Source of the DNA: Streptomyces tendae
Lineage (GTDB): Bacteria; Actinomycetota; Actinomycetes; Streptomycetales; Streptomycetaceae
Assembly (NCBI RefSeq): GCF_008632955.1
Contig: NZ_CP043959.1
Span: forward strand, 868,001-932,000
Direction: 5' to 3'
Length of the DNA: 64,000 nt
Below, in pieces: positions 16,796-24,907 of this stretch. The position numbers and the translations under genes were made by a program. Each line of letters starts with the position of its first letter. Positions within the stretch are counted from its first letter, which is position 1. The notes under the pieces are model-generated. The model saw only the letters and a program-made list of their open reading frames with translations, did no database searches and was not told the DNA's origin.

Positions 16796-17734
16796 ATGAG
16801 CACCAACTCCCGCATCCGCACCCTCGGTTCGCGCGAGGCCGGCCCCGGCCGTCCCGTCTACGTCACCGGCGAGATCGGCATCAACCACAACGGCGACATC
16901 GAGAACGCGTTCAAGCTCATCGACGCCGCCGCGGAAGCCGGCTGCGACGCCGTCAAGTTCCAGAAGCGCACCCCGGAGATCTGCACCCCGCGCGACCAGT
17001 GGGACATCGAGCGCGACACCCCCTGGGGCCGGATGACGTACATCGACTACCGCCACCGCGTGGAGTTCGGCGAGGACGAGTACCGCCAGATCGACGCCTA
17101 CTGCAAGGAGAAGGGCATCGACTGGTTCGCCTCCCCGTGGGACACCGAGGCCGTCGCCTTCCTGGAGAAGTTCGACGTGCCCGCCCACAAGGTCGCCTCC
17201 GCCTCCCTCACCGACGACGAGCTGCTGCGCGAACTTCGCGCCACCGGCCGCACGGTCATCCTGTCCACCGGCATGTCCACCCCGAAGCAGATCCGGCACG
17301 CGGTGGAGGTGCTGGGCAGCGACAACATCCTGCTCTGCCACGCCACCTCCACCTACCCGGCGAAGGCCGAGGAGCTGAACCTGCGGGTCATCAACACCCT
17401 GCAGCAGGAGTACCCGAACGTTCCGATCGGCTACTCCGGCCACGAGACGGGCCTGCAGACCACCCTCGCGGCCGTCGCCCTCGGCGCCGTCTTCGTCGAG
17501 CGGCACATCACCCTCGACCGCGCCATGTGGGGCTCCGACCAGGCAGCCTCCGTCGAACCGCAGGGCCTGGCCCGCCTGGTGCGCGACATCCGCACCATCG
17601 AGGCGTCCCTCGGCGACGGCGTGAAGAAGGTCTACGACTCCGAGCTCGGCCCGATGAAGAAGCTGCGCCGCGTGGCCGGTGCCGTCGCCGAGGCGGAGAT
17701 CGCCACGGCCGCCGGCGAGCCCGTGGCCGTCTGA
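16796..17734 (+). CDS. neuB: NeuB-type nonulosonic acid synthase lacking SAF domain
   Basis: A 312-residue TIM-barrel synthase condensing phosphoenolpyruvate with a mannose-type sugar. Landmarks: GEIGINHNGD (25-34), DAVKFQKR, ASPWD, STGMST, and metal-binding His216 (YSGHE) and His237 (ERHIT), which match His215 and His236 of Neisseria NeuB. The usual C-terminal antifreeze-like (SAF) domain of about 60 residues is missing: the chain ends soon after KKLRRVAGAVAEAEIATA. AAGGAAA lies 8 nt before the ATG, 14 bp after the cytidylyltransferase gene. I take it as the counterpart of SCO4881, reported to be needed for wall teichulosonic acid in S. coelicolor (from memory). Confidence 0.87.
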   Translation: MSTNSRIRTLGSREAGPGRPVYVTGEIGINHNGDIENAFKLIDAAAEAGCDAVKFQKRTPEICTPRDQWDIERDTPWGRMTYIDYRHRVEFGEDEYRQIDAYCKEKGIDWFASPWDTEAVAFLEKFDVPAHKVASASLTDDELLRELRATGRTVILSTGMSTPKQIRHAVEVLGSDNILLCHATSTYPAKAEELNLRVINTLQQEYPNVPIGYSGHETGLQTTLAAVALGAVFVERHITLDRAMWGSDQAASVEPQGLARLVRDIRTIEASLGDGVKKVYDSELGPMKKLRRVAGAVAEAEIATAAGEPVAV

Positions 17735-17776
17735 CCCGCCCCCCACCCACCCCTACGACGGGACGGTCGTACGTCG

Positions 17777-18880
17777 ATGAGCCCCCGCGCCGGCCGGACC
17801 GGCCCCCGCACCCTCGCCTTCGTCGAGAGCCCGGTGCAGCTGCTCAACGTGCTGGAGTGGGCGCACGCGCACGCGCCCGGCGCGGGACTCGACCTCGTGG
17901 TGCTGTCCCCGGTCGACCCGATGACCCGCGGCCAGCTGCGCAGGATGGCGGAGCTGGCCCGCGAGGAGGGCCACGAGATCCGCTGGGAGGAGGCGCGCGG
18001 GGGAGCGGGCGCCCCGCTGCGCACCATCGGCGGACTGGCCGTGCCGCTGCGCCGGGCCGGACGGGTCGTCCTCGGTGACCCGTTCTCCCGGTACGTGCAG
18101 CTGCTGCTGACCATCACCCGCGCCCCCGACGTGGTGGTCGTCGACGACGGCACGGCCACCATGGAGTTCGCCGGCCAGCTGGCCCGGGGCGAGCGCCTGG
18201 TGCGCTGGCACCGCAAGGGCGGCCGCCCCGGCCCCCGCGACCTGTTCCTCGCCCCCGTCTCCGCCGCCGCCCGGCGCCGGCTCACCCCCGGCGCGGGACG
18301 CACGGTGGAGGTCTTCACCTCCATGCCGATGGCGGACGTCCCGTCCGGTGTCACCGTCCGCACCCACACCTTCGCCTGGACCCGGGACCGCTTCGGACCG
18401 CCGCGCGTCACCCGGGGCGCCGACCTGGTGGGCACGTCCCTGGTGGAGACCGGTGTGGTGGACGCCGACGCCTACGTGGCCGCCGTCCGCTCCCTGGCCC
18501 GGACGCACGGCGCCCGGCGCTACTTCGCGCACCGCCGCGAGACCACCGAGAAGCTGCACCGGCTGGCGGTGGAGACCGGCCTGGAGATCGTCCGCCCGGA
18601 ACTGCCCCTGGAACTGGTCGCCCGCCGCGGCCCCGTGGGCCGTACGGTCGTCAGCTTCCCCTCCACGGTCGTCCACACCCTGCCCCTCGCCCTGGCCGGG
18701 ACCGGCGTGGAGGTGGCGGTGTGCGACATCGACCCCGCCTGGCTCACCGCGCACGCCTCCCCGCGCGCCCGCGGCTTCCTCGCCGACGTCACGAGCACCG
18801 CGAAGGACGTCCACCGGCTGCGCTCCGTCCCCGCGCCCCGCCCCGCCGGCCCGACGGCGGCCCGCCTCCGCACGAGCTGA
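17777..18880 (+). CDS. Polysialyltransferase-like glycosyltransferase, third copy
   Basis: A 367-residue protein of the GT52/polysialyltransferase type. It opens with the characteristic TLAFVESPVQLLNVLEWA, has a conserved acidic strand VVVVDDGTATMEF (~residue 120), a basic/His motif YFAHRRETTEKL and a Ser-Thr motif SFPSTVVHTLPLAL. It is more distant from the two minus-strand paralogues than they are from each other. It is the last gene of the operon with the cytidylyltransferase and synthase, so it is the best candidate to transfer the CMP-activated sugar to the growing polymer. The ribosome-binding site before the ATG is weak. Confidence 0.75.
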   Translation: MSPRAGRTGPRTLAFVESPVQLLNVLEWAHAHAPGAGLDLVVLSPVDPMTRGQLRRMAELAREEGHEIRWEEARGGAGAPLRTIGGLAVPLRRAGRVVLGDPFSRYVQLLLTITRAPDVVVVDDGTATMEFAGQLARGERLVRWHRKGGRPGPRDLFLAPVSAAARRRLTPGAGRTVEVFTSMPMADVPSGVTVRTHTFAWTRDRFGPPRVTRGADLVGTSLVETGVVDADAYVAAVRSLARTHGARRYFAHRRETTEKLHRLAVETGLEIVRPELPLELVARRGPVGRTVVSFPSTVVHTLPLALAGTGVEVAVCDIDPAWLTAHASPRARGFLADVTSTAKDVHRLRSVPAPRPAGPTAARLRTS

Positions 18881-18885
18881 ACCGC

Positions 18886-18918
18886 GCGGACACACCCGGA
18901 CGGCGCCCGGGTGTCCGC
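18886..18918 (+). terminator. Hairpin after the nonulosonate operon
   Basis: Arms 18886-18899 and 18907-18918 pair over 12 bp with a 2-nt bulge, 5 bp after the last stop codon. No U-tract. The following ~250 bp up to the amidohydrolase show no gene. Confidence 0.6.
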
Positions 18919-19172
18919 CAGATGAACCGCTCAGCGTGGGTTGGGCCGAGCGTGGTAACCGTGGAGGAACGGAAGGTGCCGACGCCGGCGCCGCGGCTGT
19001 GACCGACCTCATGGCCCGGCAGGCCGAGAGCTCCTACCCTCCCAAAAAGGCGGTGAGTGTACCCATCTCGCTGAACGGCTATGCGTAGGGCAGCCGGATT
19101 TTCTCCCTCCAACGGGCTGATTTTTCTTGATCAGGGGTCAGTGGACGGCTCCGGCGCCCTACTCTTCAAAGG

Positions 19173-20414
19173 GTGAAGCCACTGATGTCACTGGAGTCCG
19201 AGATCGATCTCCCCGGGGGAGCTGTGCTCCCCGGCGCGCTGCCCGAGGCCCTGCGCGCCGAACTCGTGGCGTTCCGGCGAGACCTCCACATGCACCCGGA
19301 GCTGGGCAACCAGGAGTTCCGTACCACCGCCGCGATCAAGGAACGCCTCCAGCGAGCGGGACTGCGCCCCCGGGTGCTCTCCGGCGGCACCGGCCTGGTC
19401 TGTGACATCGGGACCGACGACGAGGCAGGCACCGACTCGGCGATGCTCGCCCTGCGCGCCGACATCGACGCCCTCCCCATCCCCGACATGAAGACCGGCT
19501 GCGCCTACCGGTCCACCGTGCCCGACCGCGCCCACGCCTGCGGTCACGACGTGCACACCACCGTGGTCCTCGGCACCGGCCTGGTGCTGGCCGAACTGCA
19601 CCGCCAGGGCCTGCTGCCCCGCCCGGTCCGGCTGATCTTCCAGCCCGCCGAGGAGGTGCTGCCCGGCGGCGCCGCCGACGCCATCGCCGACGGCGCGCTG
19701 GAGGGCGTCGGCCGGATCCTCGCCGTGCACTGCGACCCCCGGGTCGACGCGGGGAGGATCGGGCTGCGCCAGGGCCCCATCACCTCCGCCTGCGACCGGC
19801 TGGAGATCGCCCTCGACGGCCCCGGCGGGCACACCGCCCGCCCGCACCTGACCACCGACCTGGTCACCGCCGCCGCCCGGGTCGTCACCGACGTGCCCGC
19901 GCTGGTCGGCCGCCGGGTCGACAGCCGCAGCGGGCTCGCCGTCACCTGGGGCCGGGTCGAGTCCGGCCACGCGCCCAACGTCATCCCGCAGCACGCCGAA
20001 CTCTCCGGCACCGTGCGCTGCCTGGACCTGGAGACCTGGCGGCAGGCGCCCGACCTGGTGGTCGCGGCCATCGACGAGGTGGCCAACCTGCACCGGGCCA
20101 AGTCGGAGATCAACTACGTGCGCGGCGTCCCGCCCGTCGTCAACGAGGCCGGGGCCACCGAGCTGCTGCGCGACGCGATGATCGCGCGGCGCGGGGTGGA
20201 GTCCGTCGAGGGAACCGAACAGAGCCTGGGAGGCGAGGACTTCTCCTGGTACCTGGAGCGCGTCCCCGGCGCCATGGCCCGCCTCGGCGTCCGCACCCCC
20301 GGCGAGCGCACCGTGCGCGACCTGCACCAGGGCGACTTCGACGTGGACGAGCACGCGATCACGGTGGGCGTGGAGCTCTTCACCGCCGCGGCCTTCCTGG
20401 ACGCCCTGCGGTAG
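19173..20414 (+). CDS. M20 family amidohydrolase / metallopeptidase
   Basis: A 413-residue zinc hydrolase of the HipO/AbgB/N-acyl amino acid amidohydrolase type. Metal-site motifs are RRDLHMHPELG, HACGHDVHT, FQPAEE, a dimerisation-domain HTARPH and C-terminal LGGEDFSWY. The substrate may be an N-acyl amino acid or an indole-3-acetyl conjugate; nothing nearby decides this. GTG 19173 has TACTCT ending 7 nt upstream, suggesting a leaderless start; ATG 19185 is the alternative. It stands alone between two hairpins, before the nucleoside uptake genes. Confidence 0.82.
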   Translation: MKPLMSLESEIDLPGGAVLPGALPEALRAELVAFRRDLHMHPELGNQEFRTTAAIKERLQRAGLRPRVLSGGTGLVCDIGTDDEAGTDSAMLALRADIDALPIPDMKTGCAYRSTVPDRAHACGHDVHTTVVLGTGLVLAELHRQGLLPRPVRLIFQPAEEVLPGGAADAIADGALEGVGRILAVHCDPRVDAGRIGLRQGPITSACDRLEIALDGPGGHTARPHLTTDLVTAAARVVTDVPALVGRRVDSRSGLAVTWGRVESGHAPNVIPQHAELSGTVRCLDLETWRQAPDLVVAAIDEVANLHRAKSEINYVRGVPPVVNEAGATELLRDAMIARRGVESVEGTEQSLGGEDFSWYLERVPGAMARLGVRTPGERTVRDLHQGDFDVDEHAITVGVELFTAAAFLDALR

Positions 20415-20427
20415 AGGCGTACGCGTG

Positions 20428-20468
20428 GTGAGGGCGGCCGTGTCCCCGGTGGACGCGGCCGCCCTCAC
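20428..20468 (+). terminator. Hairpin terminator of the amidohydrolase gene
   Basis: An 18-bp stem with one mismatch (20428-20445 with 20451-20468) and a 5-nt loop, 13 bp after the stop codon. Confidence 0.75.
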
Positions 20469-20644
20469 CTGTGTCACCTGCCCCGCGCACCCCGGTTGCG
20501 GCGCGGTCCTGCGGGAGGCAGCGTGGGCGGCGTGCAGACGCGTATGCCCGATTCGCTCCCCTGCGACCCCCTGGTTCACAAGGGCGTAACCGGCCATCGG
20601 CACGAATGGATAACGGCCCCGCTCGACCCCGTTCCCAGGAGTGT

Positions 20645-20660
20645 CTACGCGCGTTAATGT
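20645..20660 (+). promoter_or_regulatory. Nucleoside-regulon operator copy 1, overlapping -10 box
   Basis: CTACGCGCGTTA at 20645-20656 runs into a -10-like TAATGT (20655-20660). The left half is identical to the perfect palindromes at the other nucleoside genes; the right half departs in its last bases. A leader of about 45 nt would follow before the lipoprotein start. Confidence 0.7.
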
Positions 20661-20710
20661 GCGCCGAACCGAGCACCCGCTGCGGGGCTTTGGAGAATGG
20701 GGAACTTCAG

Positions 20711-21763
20711 ATGCGTCGGATATCCAAACTGACCCGCGTAGCGGTGGGGGTCGCTTCGCTCGCGCTCGCCGCCACCGCCTGCGGTGGAACCAGCAGTGAC
20801 AACGGTGACAGCGGGGGCTCCTCCAAGGACGACCTCGGTCTCGCCATCGCCTACGACATCGGCGGCAAGGGCGACCAGTCCTTCAACGACGCCGCCTTCG
20901 CGGGCCTGGAGAAGGCCAAGAAGGAATTCGGCTTCAAGACCGCCGACGTCGAGCCCACCGAGGGCGAGACCGACGCGGACAAGGAGCAGCGCCTGGCCTC
21001 GCTGGCCCGCCAGGGCTACAACCCGGTCATCGGCGTCGGCTTCGCCTACGGCCCCGCCATGGAGGCCGTCGCCGCCAAGTACCCCGACACCACCTTCGGC
21101 ATCGTCGACTCCGTCGTCGAGGGCGACAACGTCGCCTCCCTGGTCTTCGCCGAGGAGCAGGCCTCCTACCTCGCCGGTGTGGCGGCCGCGAAGGCGACCA
21201 AGAGCAACACCGTGGGCTTCGTGGGCGGTGTGGACATCCCGCTGATCCACAAGTTCCAGGCCGGTTACGAGCAGGGCGTGAAGGCGACCAACTCCAAGGT
21301 CAAGGTCGTCTCGCAGTACCTGACGCAGACCGCGGAGGAGGGTGGCTTCTCCAGCCCCGACAAGGGCAAGGCCGCCGCCGAGGGCCAGATCGAGAAGGGC
21401 GCCGACGTCATCTACCAGGCCGCCGGCCTGTCCGGCCAGGGCGTCATCGAGGCCGCGGCCAAGGCGAAGGTCTGGGCGATCGGTGTCGACTCCGACCAGT
21501 ACAACCAGGAAGCCCTCGCCGGCTACAAGGACTTCATCCTCACCTCCGCCCTGAAGGACGTCGGCGGCGCGGTCTACACCCTGACCAAGTCCGTGCACGA
21601 CGGCAAGCCGCTCACCGGCACCCAGGTCTTCGACCTGAAGGTGAACGGCGTCGGCCTGTCCGACAGCAACCCCAAGATGGCCGAGATCCCGGGCCTGAAG
21701 GAGGCCGTGGACGAGGCCAAGAAGGGCATCACCGACGGCACCATCAAGGTCAACACCGAGTGA
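20711..21763 (+). CDS. BMP/PnrA family nucleoside-binding lipoprotein (copy 1)
   Basis: A 350-residue substrate-binding lipoprotein of an ABC importer. The signal peptide ends at lipobox Cys24 (LAATAC), then a Gly/Ser linker. The mature part shows BMP-family features: DIGGKGDQSFNDAAFAGLE, EGETDADKEQRLASLA, NTVGFVGGVDIPLIHKFQAGY and WAIGVDSDQY. Relatives such as PnrA and BmpA bind purine nucleosides. It is followed by a very similar second copy and then by the ATPase and two permeases. The nucleoside operator overlaps its promoter. GGGGA lies about 8 nt before the ATG. Confidence 0.9.
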   Translation: MRRISKLTRVAVGVASLALAATACGGTSSDNGDSGGSSKDDLGLAIAYDIGGKGDQSFNDAAFAGLEKAKKEFGFKTADVEPTEGETDADKEQRLASLARQGYNPVIGVGFAYGPAMEAVAAKYPDTTFGIVDSVVEGDNVASLVFAEEQASYLAGVAAAKATKSNTVGFVGGVDIPLIHKFQAGYEQGVKATNSKVKVVSQYLTQTAEEGGFSSPDKGKAAAEGQIEKGADVIYQAAGLSGQGVIEAAAKAKVWAIGVDSDQYNQEALAGYKDFILTSALKDVGGAVYTLTKSVHDGKPLTGTQVFDLKVNGVGLSDSNPKMAEIPGLKEAVDEAKKGITDGTIKVNTE

Positions 21764-21768
21764 CCCCC

Positions 21769-21834
21769 CCGTGCCGGGTCCCGCCCGGCACGGACCCCCC
21801 GTACGAAGCGGGCGGGCGCCCCGGGCGCCCGCCC
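21769..21834 (+). terminator. Double hairpin after the first binding protein
   Basis: A 10-bp stem (21769-21778 with 21784-21793) is followed by an 11-bp stem (21810-21820 with 21824-21834) and TCTTCG. Together they should end or weaken transcription before the second copy, which has its own promoter. Confidence 0.65.
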
Positions 21835-22000
21835 TCTTCGTCGTACCGCCGCCGGGGTGTTCCGCAGAGTGTCCAGGAGGGGCCGCGCGCTCACCCAAAG
21901 CCACCCCGCGTCTGCGCACAGCGACGCCCCGTCCCGGTCAGCGGAACCGGGTTGCTCACGGGCGCATAACAAGGTGGACAGAAGGGGTTTTCAGGCAGGT

Positions 22001-22016
22001 CTACGCGCGTTAATCT
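22001..22016 (+). promoter_or_regulatory. Nucleoside-regulon operator copy 2, overlapping -10 box
   Basis: CTACGCGCGTTA at 22001-22012 runs into TAATCT (22011-22016), the same arrangement as upstream of the first copy. The start codon follows about 64 nt later. Confidence 0.7.
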
Positions 22017-22079
22017 GCGGCGAAGCCAGCGCCGTACCCCGTACCGTTCCCGGCGCTTGTAAGACTAGGAGCACCACAC

Positions 22080-23129
22080 ATGCGCCGGATTTCCCGGATC
22101 ACGGTCGCAGGCGCAGCGACCGCCTCCCTGGCCCTCGCCCTCTCCGCCTGCGGCGGCACCTCGACCTCTTCGGGCTCCTCGGAGTCGAAGGGTGACAAGG
22201 GCCTCGCCATCGCCTACGACGTCGGCGGCAAGGGCGACCAGTCCTTCAACGACGCCGCCTTCGCCGGCCTGGAGAAGGCCAAGACGGAGTTCGGCTACGA
22301 GACGGCCGACGTCGAGCCCACCGACGGTGAGACGGACGCCGACAAGGAGCAGCGCCTGGTCTCGCTGGCGAAGCAGGGCTACAACCCGATCGTCGGCGTC
22401 GGCTACGCCTACGCGTCCGCCGTGAAGGCCGCCGCGGAGAAGTTCCCCGACACCACCTTCGGCATCGTCGACGACGCCACCGTCGAGTCGAAGAACGTCG
22501 CCGACCTGGTGTTCTCCGAGGAGCAGGCCTCCTACCTGGCCGGCGTCGCCGCCGCCAAGACCACCAAGAGCAACACCGTGGGCTTCGTGGGCGGTGTGGA
22601 CATCCCGCTGATCCACAAGTTCCGCGCCGGTTTCGAGCAGGGCGTCAAGGACACCGACCCCAAGGTCAAGGTCATCTCCCAGTTCCTCACGCAGACCGCG
22701 GAGGAGGGCGGCTTCTCAAGCCCCGACAAGGGCAAGAGCGCCGCCGAGGGCCAGATCGAGAAGAAGGCCGACGTCGTCTACGCGGCCGCCGGTCTGTCCG
22801 GTCAGGGTGTCATCGAGGCCGCCGCCGCCAACAAGGTGTGGGCGATCGGTGTCGACTCCGACCAGTACAAGCAGGAAGCCCTCGCGAAGTACAAGGACTC
22901 GATCCTCACCTCGGCGATGAAGGATGTCGCCAAGGCCGTGTACAACCTGGCGAAGTCGGTCGAGGACGGCAAGCCCGCGACCGGTATCGTCAAGGGCGAT
23001 CTCAAGACGGGTGAGGTGAGCCTGTCGAACTCCAACCCGAAGTTCGCGGACGACGCCGAGCTCCAGAAAGCCATCGAGACGGCCAAGGAGAAGATCATCA
23101 GCGGCGAGATCAAGGTCAAGTCGAGCTGA
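22080..23129 (+). CDS. BMP/PnrA family nucleoside-binding lipoprotein (copy 2)
   Basis: A 349-residue paralogue of the preceding gene, similar over the whole length, with lipobox Cys24 (LALSAC), DVGGKGDQSFNDAAFAGLE, NTVGFVGGVDIPLIHKFRAGF and WAIGVDSDQYKQEAL. The duplication extends to the promoter: both copies carry the same operator/-10 overlap. AGGAG lies 8 nt before the ATG. The two proteins probably feed the same importer encoded downstream, perhaps with different nucleoside preference or expression level. Confidence 0.9.
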   Translation: MRRISRITVAGAATASLALALSACGGTSTSSGSSESKGDKGLAIAYDVGGKGDQSFNDAAFAGLEKAKTEFGYETADVEPTDGETDADKEQRLVSLAKQGYNPIVGVGYAYASAVKAAAEKFPDTTFGIVDDATVESKNVADLVFSEEQASYLAGVAAAKTTKSNTVGFVGGVDIPLIHKFRAGFEQGVKDTDPKVKVISQFLTQTAEEGGFSSPDKGKSAAEGQIEKKADVVYAAAGLSGQGVIEAAAANKVWAIGVDSDQYKQEALAKYKDSILTSAMKDVAKAVYNLAKSVEDGKPATGIVKGDLKTGEVSLSNSNPKFADDAELQKAIETAKEKIISGEIKVKSS

Positions 23130-23163
23130 GTCACACCCTGAACCACGCGGGGTCGCGACCGCT

Positions 23164-23202
23164 CGACGGGGTGCGAGGAGCCAGGCTCCTCGCACCCCGT
23201 CG
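23164..23202 (+). terminator. Strong hairpin before the ABC importer operon
   Basis: A 19-bp perfect inverted repeat (23164-23182 with 23184-23202) with a single central base. It separates the second binding protein from the ABC genes, which have their own operator. Confidence 0.75.
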
Positions 23203-23238
23203 GTCAGGTGTGCCACCCCTTTGTATGCCGTAGGGGCG

Positions 23239-23250
23239 CTACGCGCGTAG
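23239..23250. promoter_or_regulatory. Nucleoside-regulon operator copy 3, ABC importer
   Basis: A perfect 12-bp palindrome, CTACGCGCGTAG, about 15 bp upstream of the ribosome-binding site AGGAG (23266-23270) of the importer operon. The exact -10 is unclear. Confidence 0.75.
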
Positions 23251-23326
23251 ACGGCCCCCGTCCCCAGGAGAGTGCGTCATCAACGCGTCCAGCAGCCCTC
23301 CGGCCGGAGCGGCGGTCAACAAAACG

Positions 23327-24907
23327 GTGACCGCCGTGGAGCTCGCCGGGATCACCAAGCGCTTCCCCGGTGTCGTCGCCAACCACGACATCCACCTGAC
23401 CGTCCGCAAGGGCACCGTCCACGCACTCGTCGGTGAGAACGGCGCCGGCAAGTCGACCCTGATGAAGATCCTCTACGGCATGCAGAAGCCGGACGAGGGC
23501 ACCATCACGGTCCACGGCGAACAGGTCAGCTTCTCCTCGCCCGCCGACGCCATCGCCCGCGGTATCGGCATGGTGCACCAGCACTTCATGCTGGCCGACA
23601 ACCTCACCGTCCTCGAGAACGTCGTCCTCGGCAGCGAGAAGCTCCACGGCATCGGCGGCAAGGCCCGCCGCCGCATCAAGGAGCTCTCCGAGCGCTACGG
23701 CCTGGAGGTCCGTCCCGACGTCCTGGTCGAGGAGCTCGGCGTCGCCGCCCGTCAGCGCGTGGAGATCCTCAAGGTCCTCTACCGCGGCGCCACCACCCTG
23801 ATCCTCGACGAGCCCACCGCGGTCCTCGTCCCGCAGGAGGTCGACGCGCTCTTCGACAACCTGCGCGAGCTCAAGGCCGAGGGCCTGTCCGTCATCTTCA
23901 TCTCCCACAAGCTGGGCGAGGTCCTCTCCGTCGCCGACGACATCACCGTCATCCGCCGCGGCACCACGGTCGGCACCGCCGTCCCCTCCGAGACCACCCC
24001 GCGCCAGCTCGCCGAGCTGATGGTCGGCAGCGAGCTGCCCACCCCGGAGACGGCCGAGTCCACGGTCACCGACCGGCCCGTGATCACCGTCGACAAGCTG
24101 CGCATGGCCGCCCCCGGCGGCAAGCCGCTGCTGGACGACATCACCTTCACCATCCACGAGGGCGAGGTCCTGGGCATCGCCGGCGTGGAGGGCAACGGCC
24201 AGACCGAACTGGTCGACGCCCTGATCGGCCTGCGTCACGCCGACTCCGGCGTCATCCGGCTGGCCGACGAGGAGATCACCGCCTGGCCCACCCGCAAGCG
24301 CCGCGAGCAGGGCATCGGCTACATCCCCGAGGACCGCCACCGCCACGGCCTGCTCCTGGAGGCCCCCCTCTGGGAGAACCGCATCCTCGGCCACGTCACC
24401 GAGAAGCCCAACGCCAAGGGCGTCTGGCTGGACCCGAAGGCGGCCCAGGAGGACACCCGCCGGATCGTGACGGAGTACGACGTCCGCACGCCCGGCATCG
24501 ACGTCACCGCGGCCTCCCTGTCCGGCGGCAACCAGCAGAAGCTGATCGTCGGCCGCGAGATGAGCCACAAGCCCCGCTTCCTGATCGCCGCGCACCCCAC
24601 CCGGGGCGTGGACGTCGGCGCGCAGGCCGCCATCTGGGACCACATCCGCGAGGCCCGCCGCGAGGGCCTGGCCGTGCTGCTGATCTCCGCCGACCTGGAC
24701 GAGCTGATCGGCCTGTCCGACACCCTCCGCGTGATCTACGACGGCAAGCTGGTCGCCGACGCCGACCCGGCCACCATCACCCCGGAGGAACTCGGCACCG
24801 CCATGACCGGCTCCGCCGAGGGCCACCTCGAACACGAAGAGACCCCTGCCGAGACCCAGGCCGACCTGTCCAAGTCCGCCGAGTCTCCGGAAGACGAGGC
24901 CCGCTGA
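23327..24907 (+). CDS. Nucleoside ABC importer, tandem ATP-binding protein
   Basis: A 526-residue ATPase with two nucleotide-binding domains, as in sugar/nucleoside importers of the NupA/RbsA type. First half: Walker [10 protein letters not shown], Walker [11 protein letters not shown], with a degenerate signature ([12 protein letters not shown]). Second half: degenerate Walker [10 protein letters not shown], signature LSGGNQQK, Walker B-like [11 protein letters not shown]. An acidic tail closes the chain. GTG 23327 has no ribosome-binding site. AGGAG at 23266-23270 instead faces an in-frame ATC at 23279, so the true start may be 16 codons upstream. TGATG couples it to the first permease gene. 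Confidence 0.9.
   Translation: MTAVELAGITKRFPGVVANHDIHLTVRKGTVHALVGENGAGKSTLMKILYGMQKPDEGTITVHGEQVSFSSPADAIARGIGMVHQHFMLADNLTVLENVVLGSEKLHGIGGKARRRIKELSERYGLEVRPDVLVEELGVAARQRVEILKVLYRGATTLILDEPTAVLVPQEVDALFDNLRELKAEGLSVIFISHKLGEVLSVADDITVIRRGTTVGTAVPSETTPRQLAELMVGSELPTPETAESTVTDRPVITVDKLRMAAPGGKPLLDDITFTIHEGEVLGIAGVEGNGQTELVDALIGLRHADSGVIRLADEEITAWPTRKRREQGIGYIPEDRHRHGLLLEAPLWENRILGHVTEKPNAKGVWLDPKAAQEDTRRIVTEYDVRTPGIDVTAASLSGGNQQKLIVGREMSHKPRFLIAAHPTRGVDVGAQAAIWDHIREARREGLAVLLISADLDELIGLSDTLRVIYDGKLVADADPATITPEELGTAMTGSAEGHLEHEETPAETQADLSKSAESPEDEAR

Noticed and set aside
8478..18880. Whole glycopolymer locus as a recently acquired island
   Set aside because: Base composition and codon use match the surroundings, no integrase, tRNA or flanking repeats are seen, and a similar locus is known in the same place in S. 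coelicolor.
20415..20710. Extra N-terminal coding sequence for the first binding lipoprotein
   Set aside because: It runs through a terminator and the operator/promoter; the signal peptide begins at ATG 20711.
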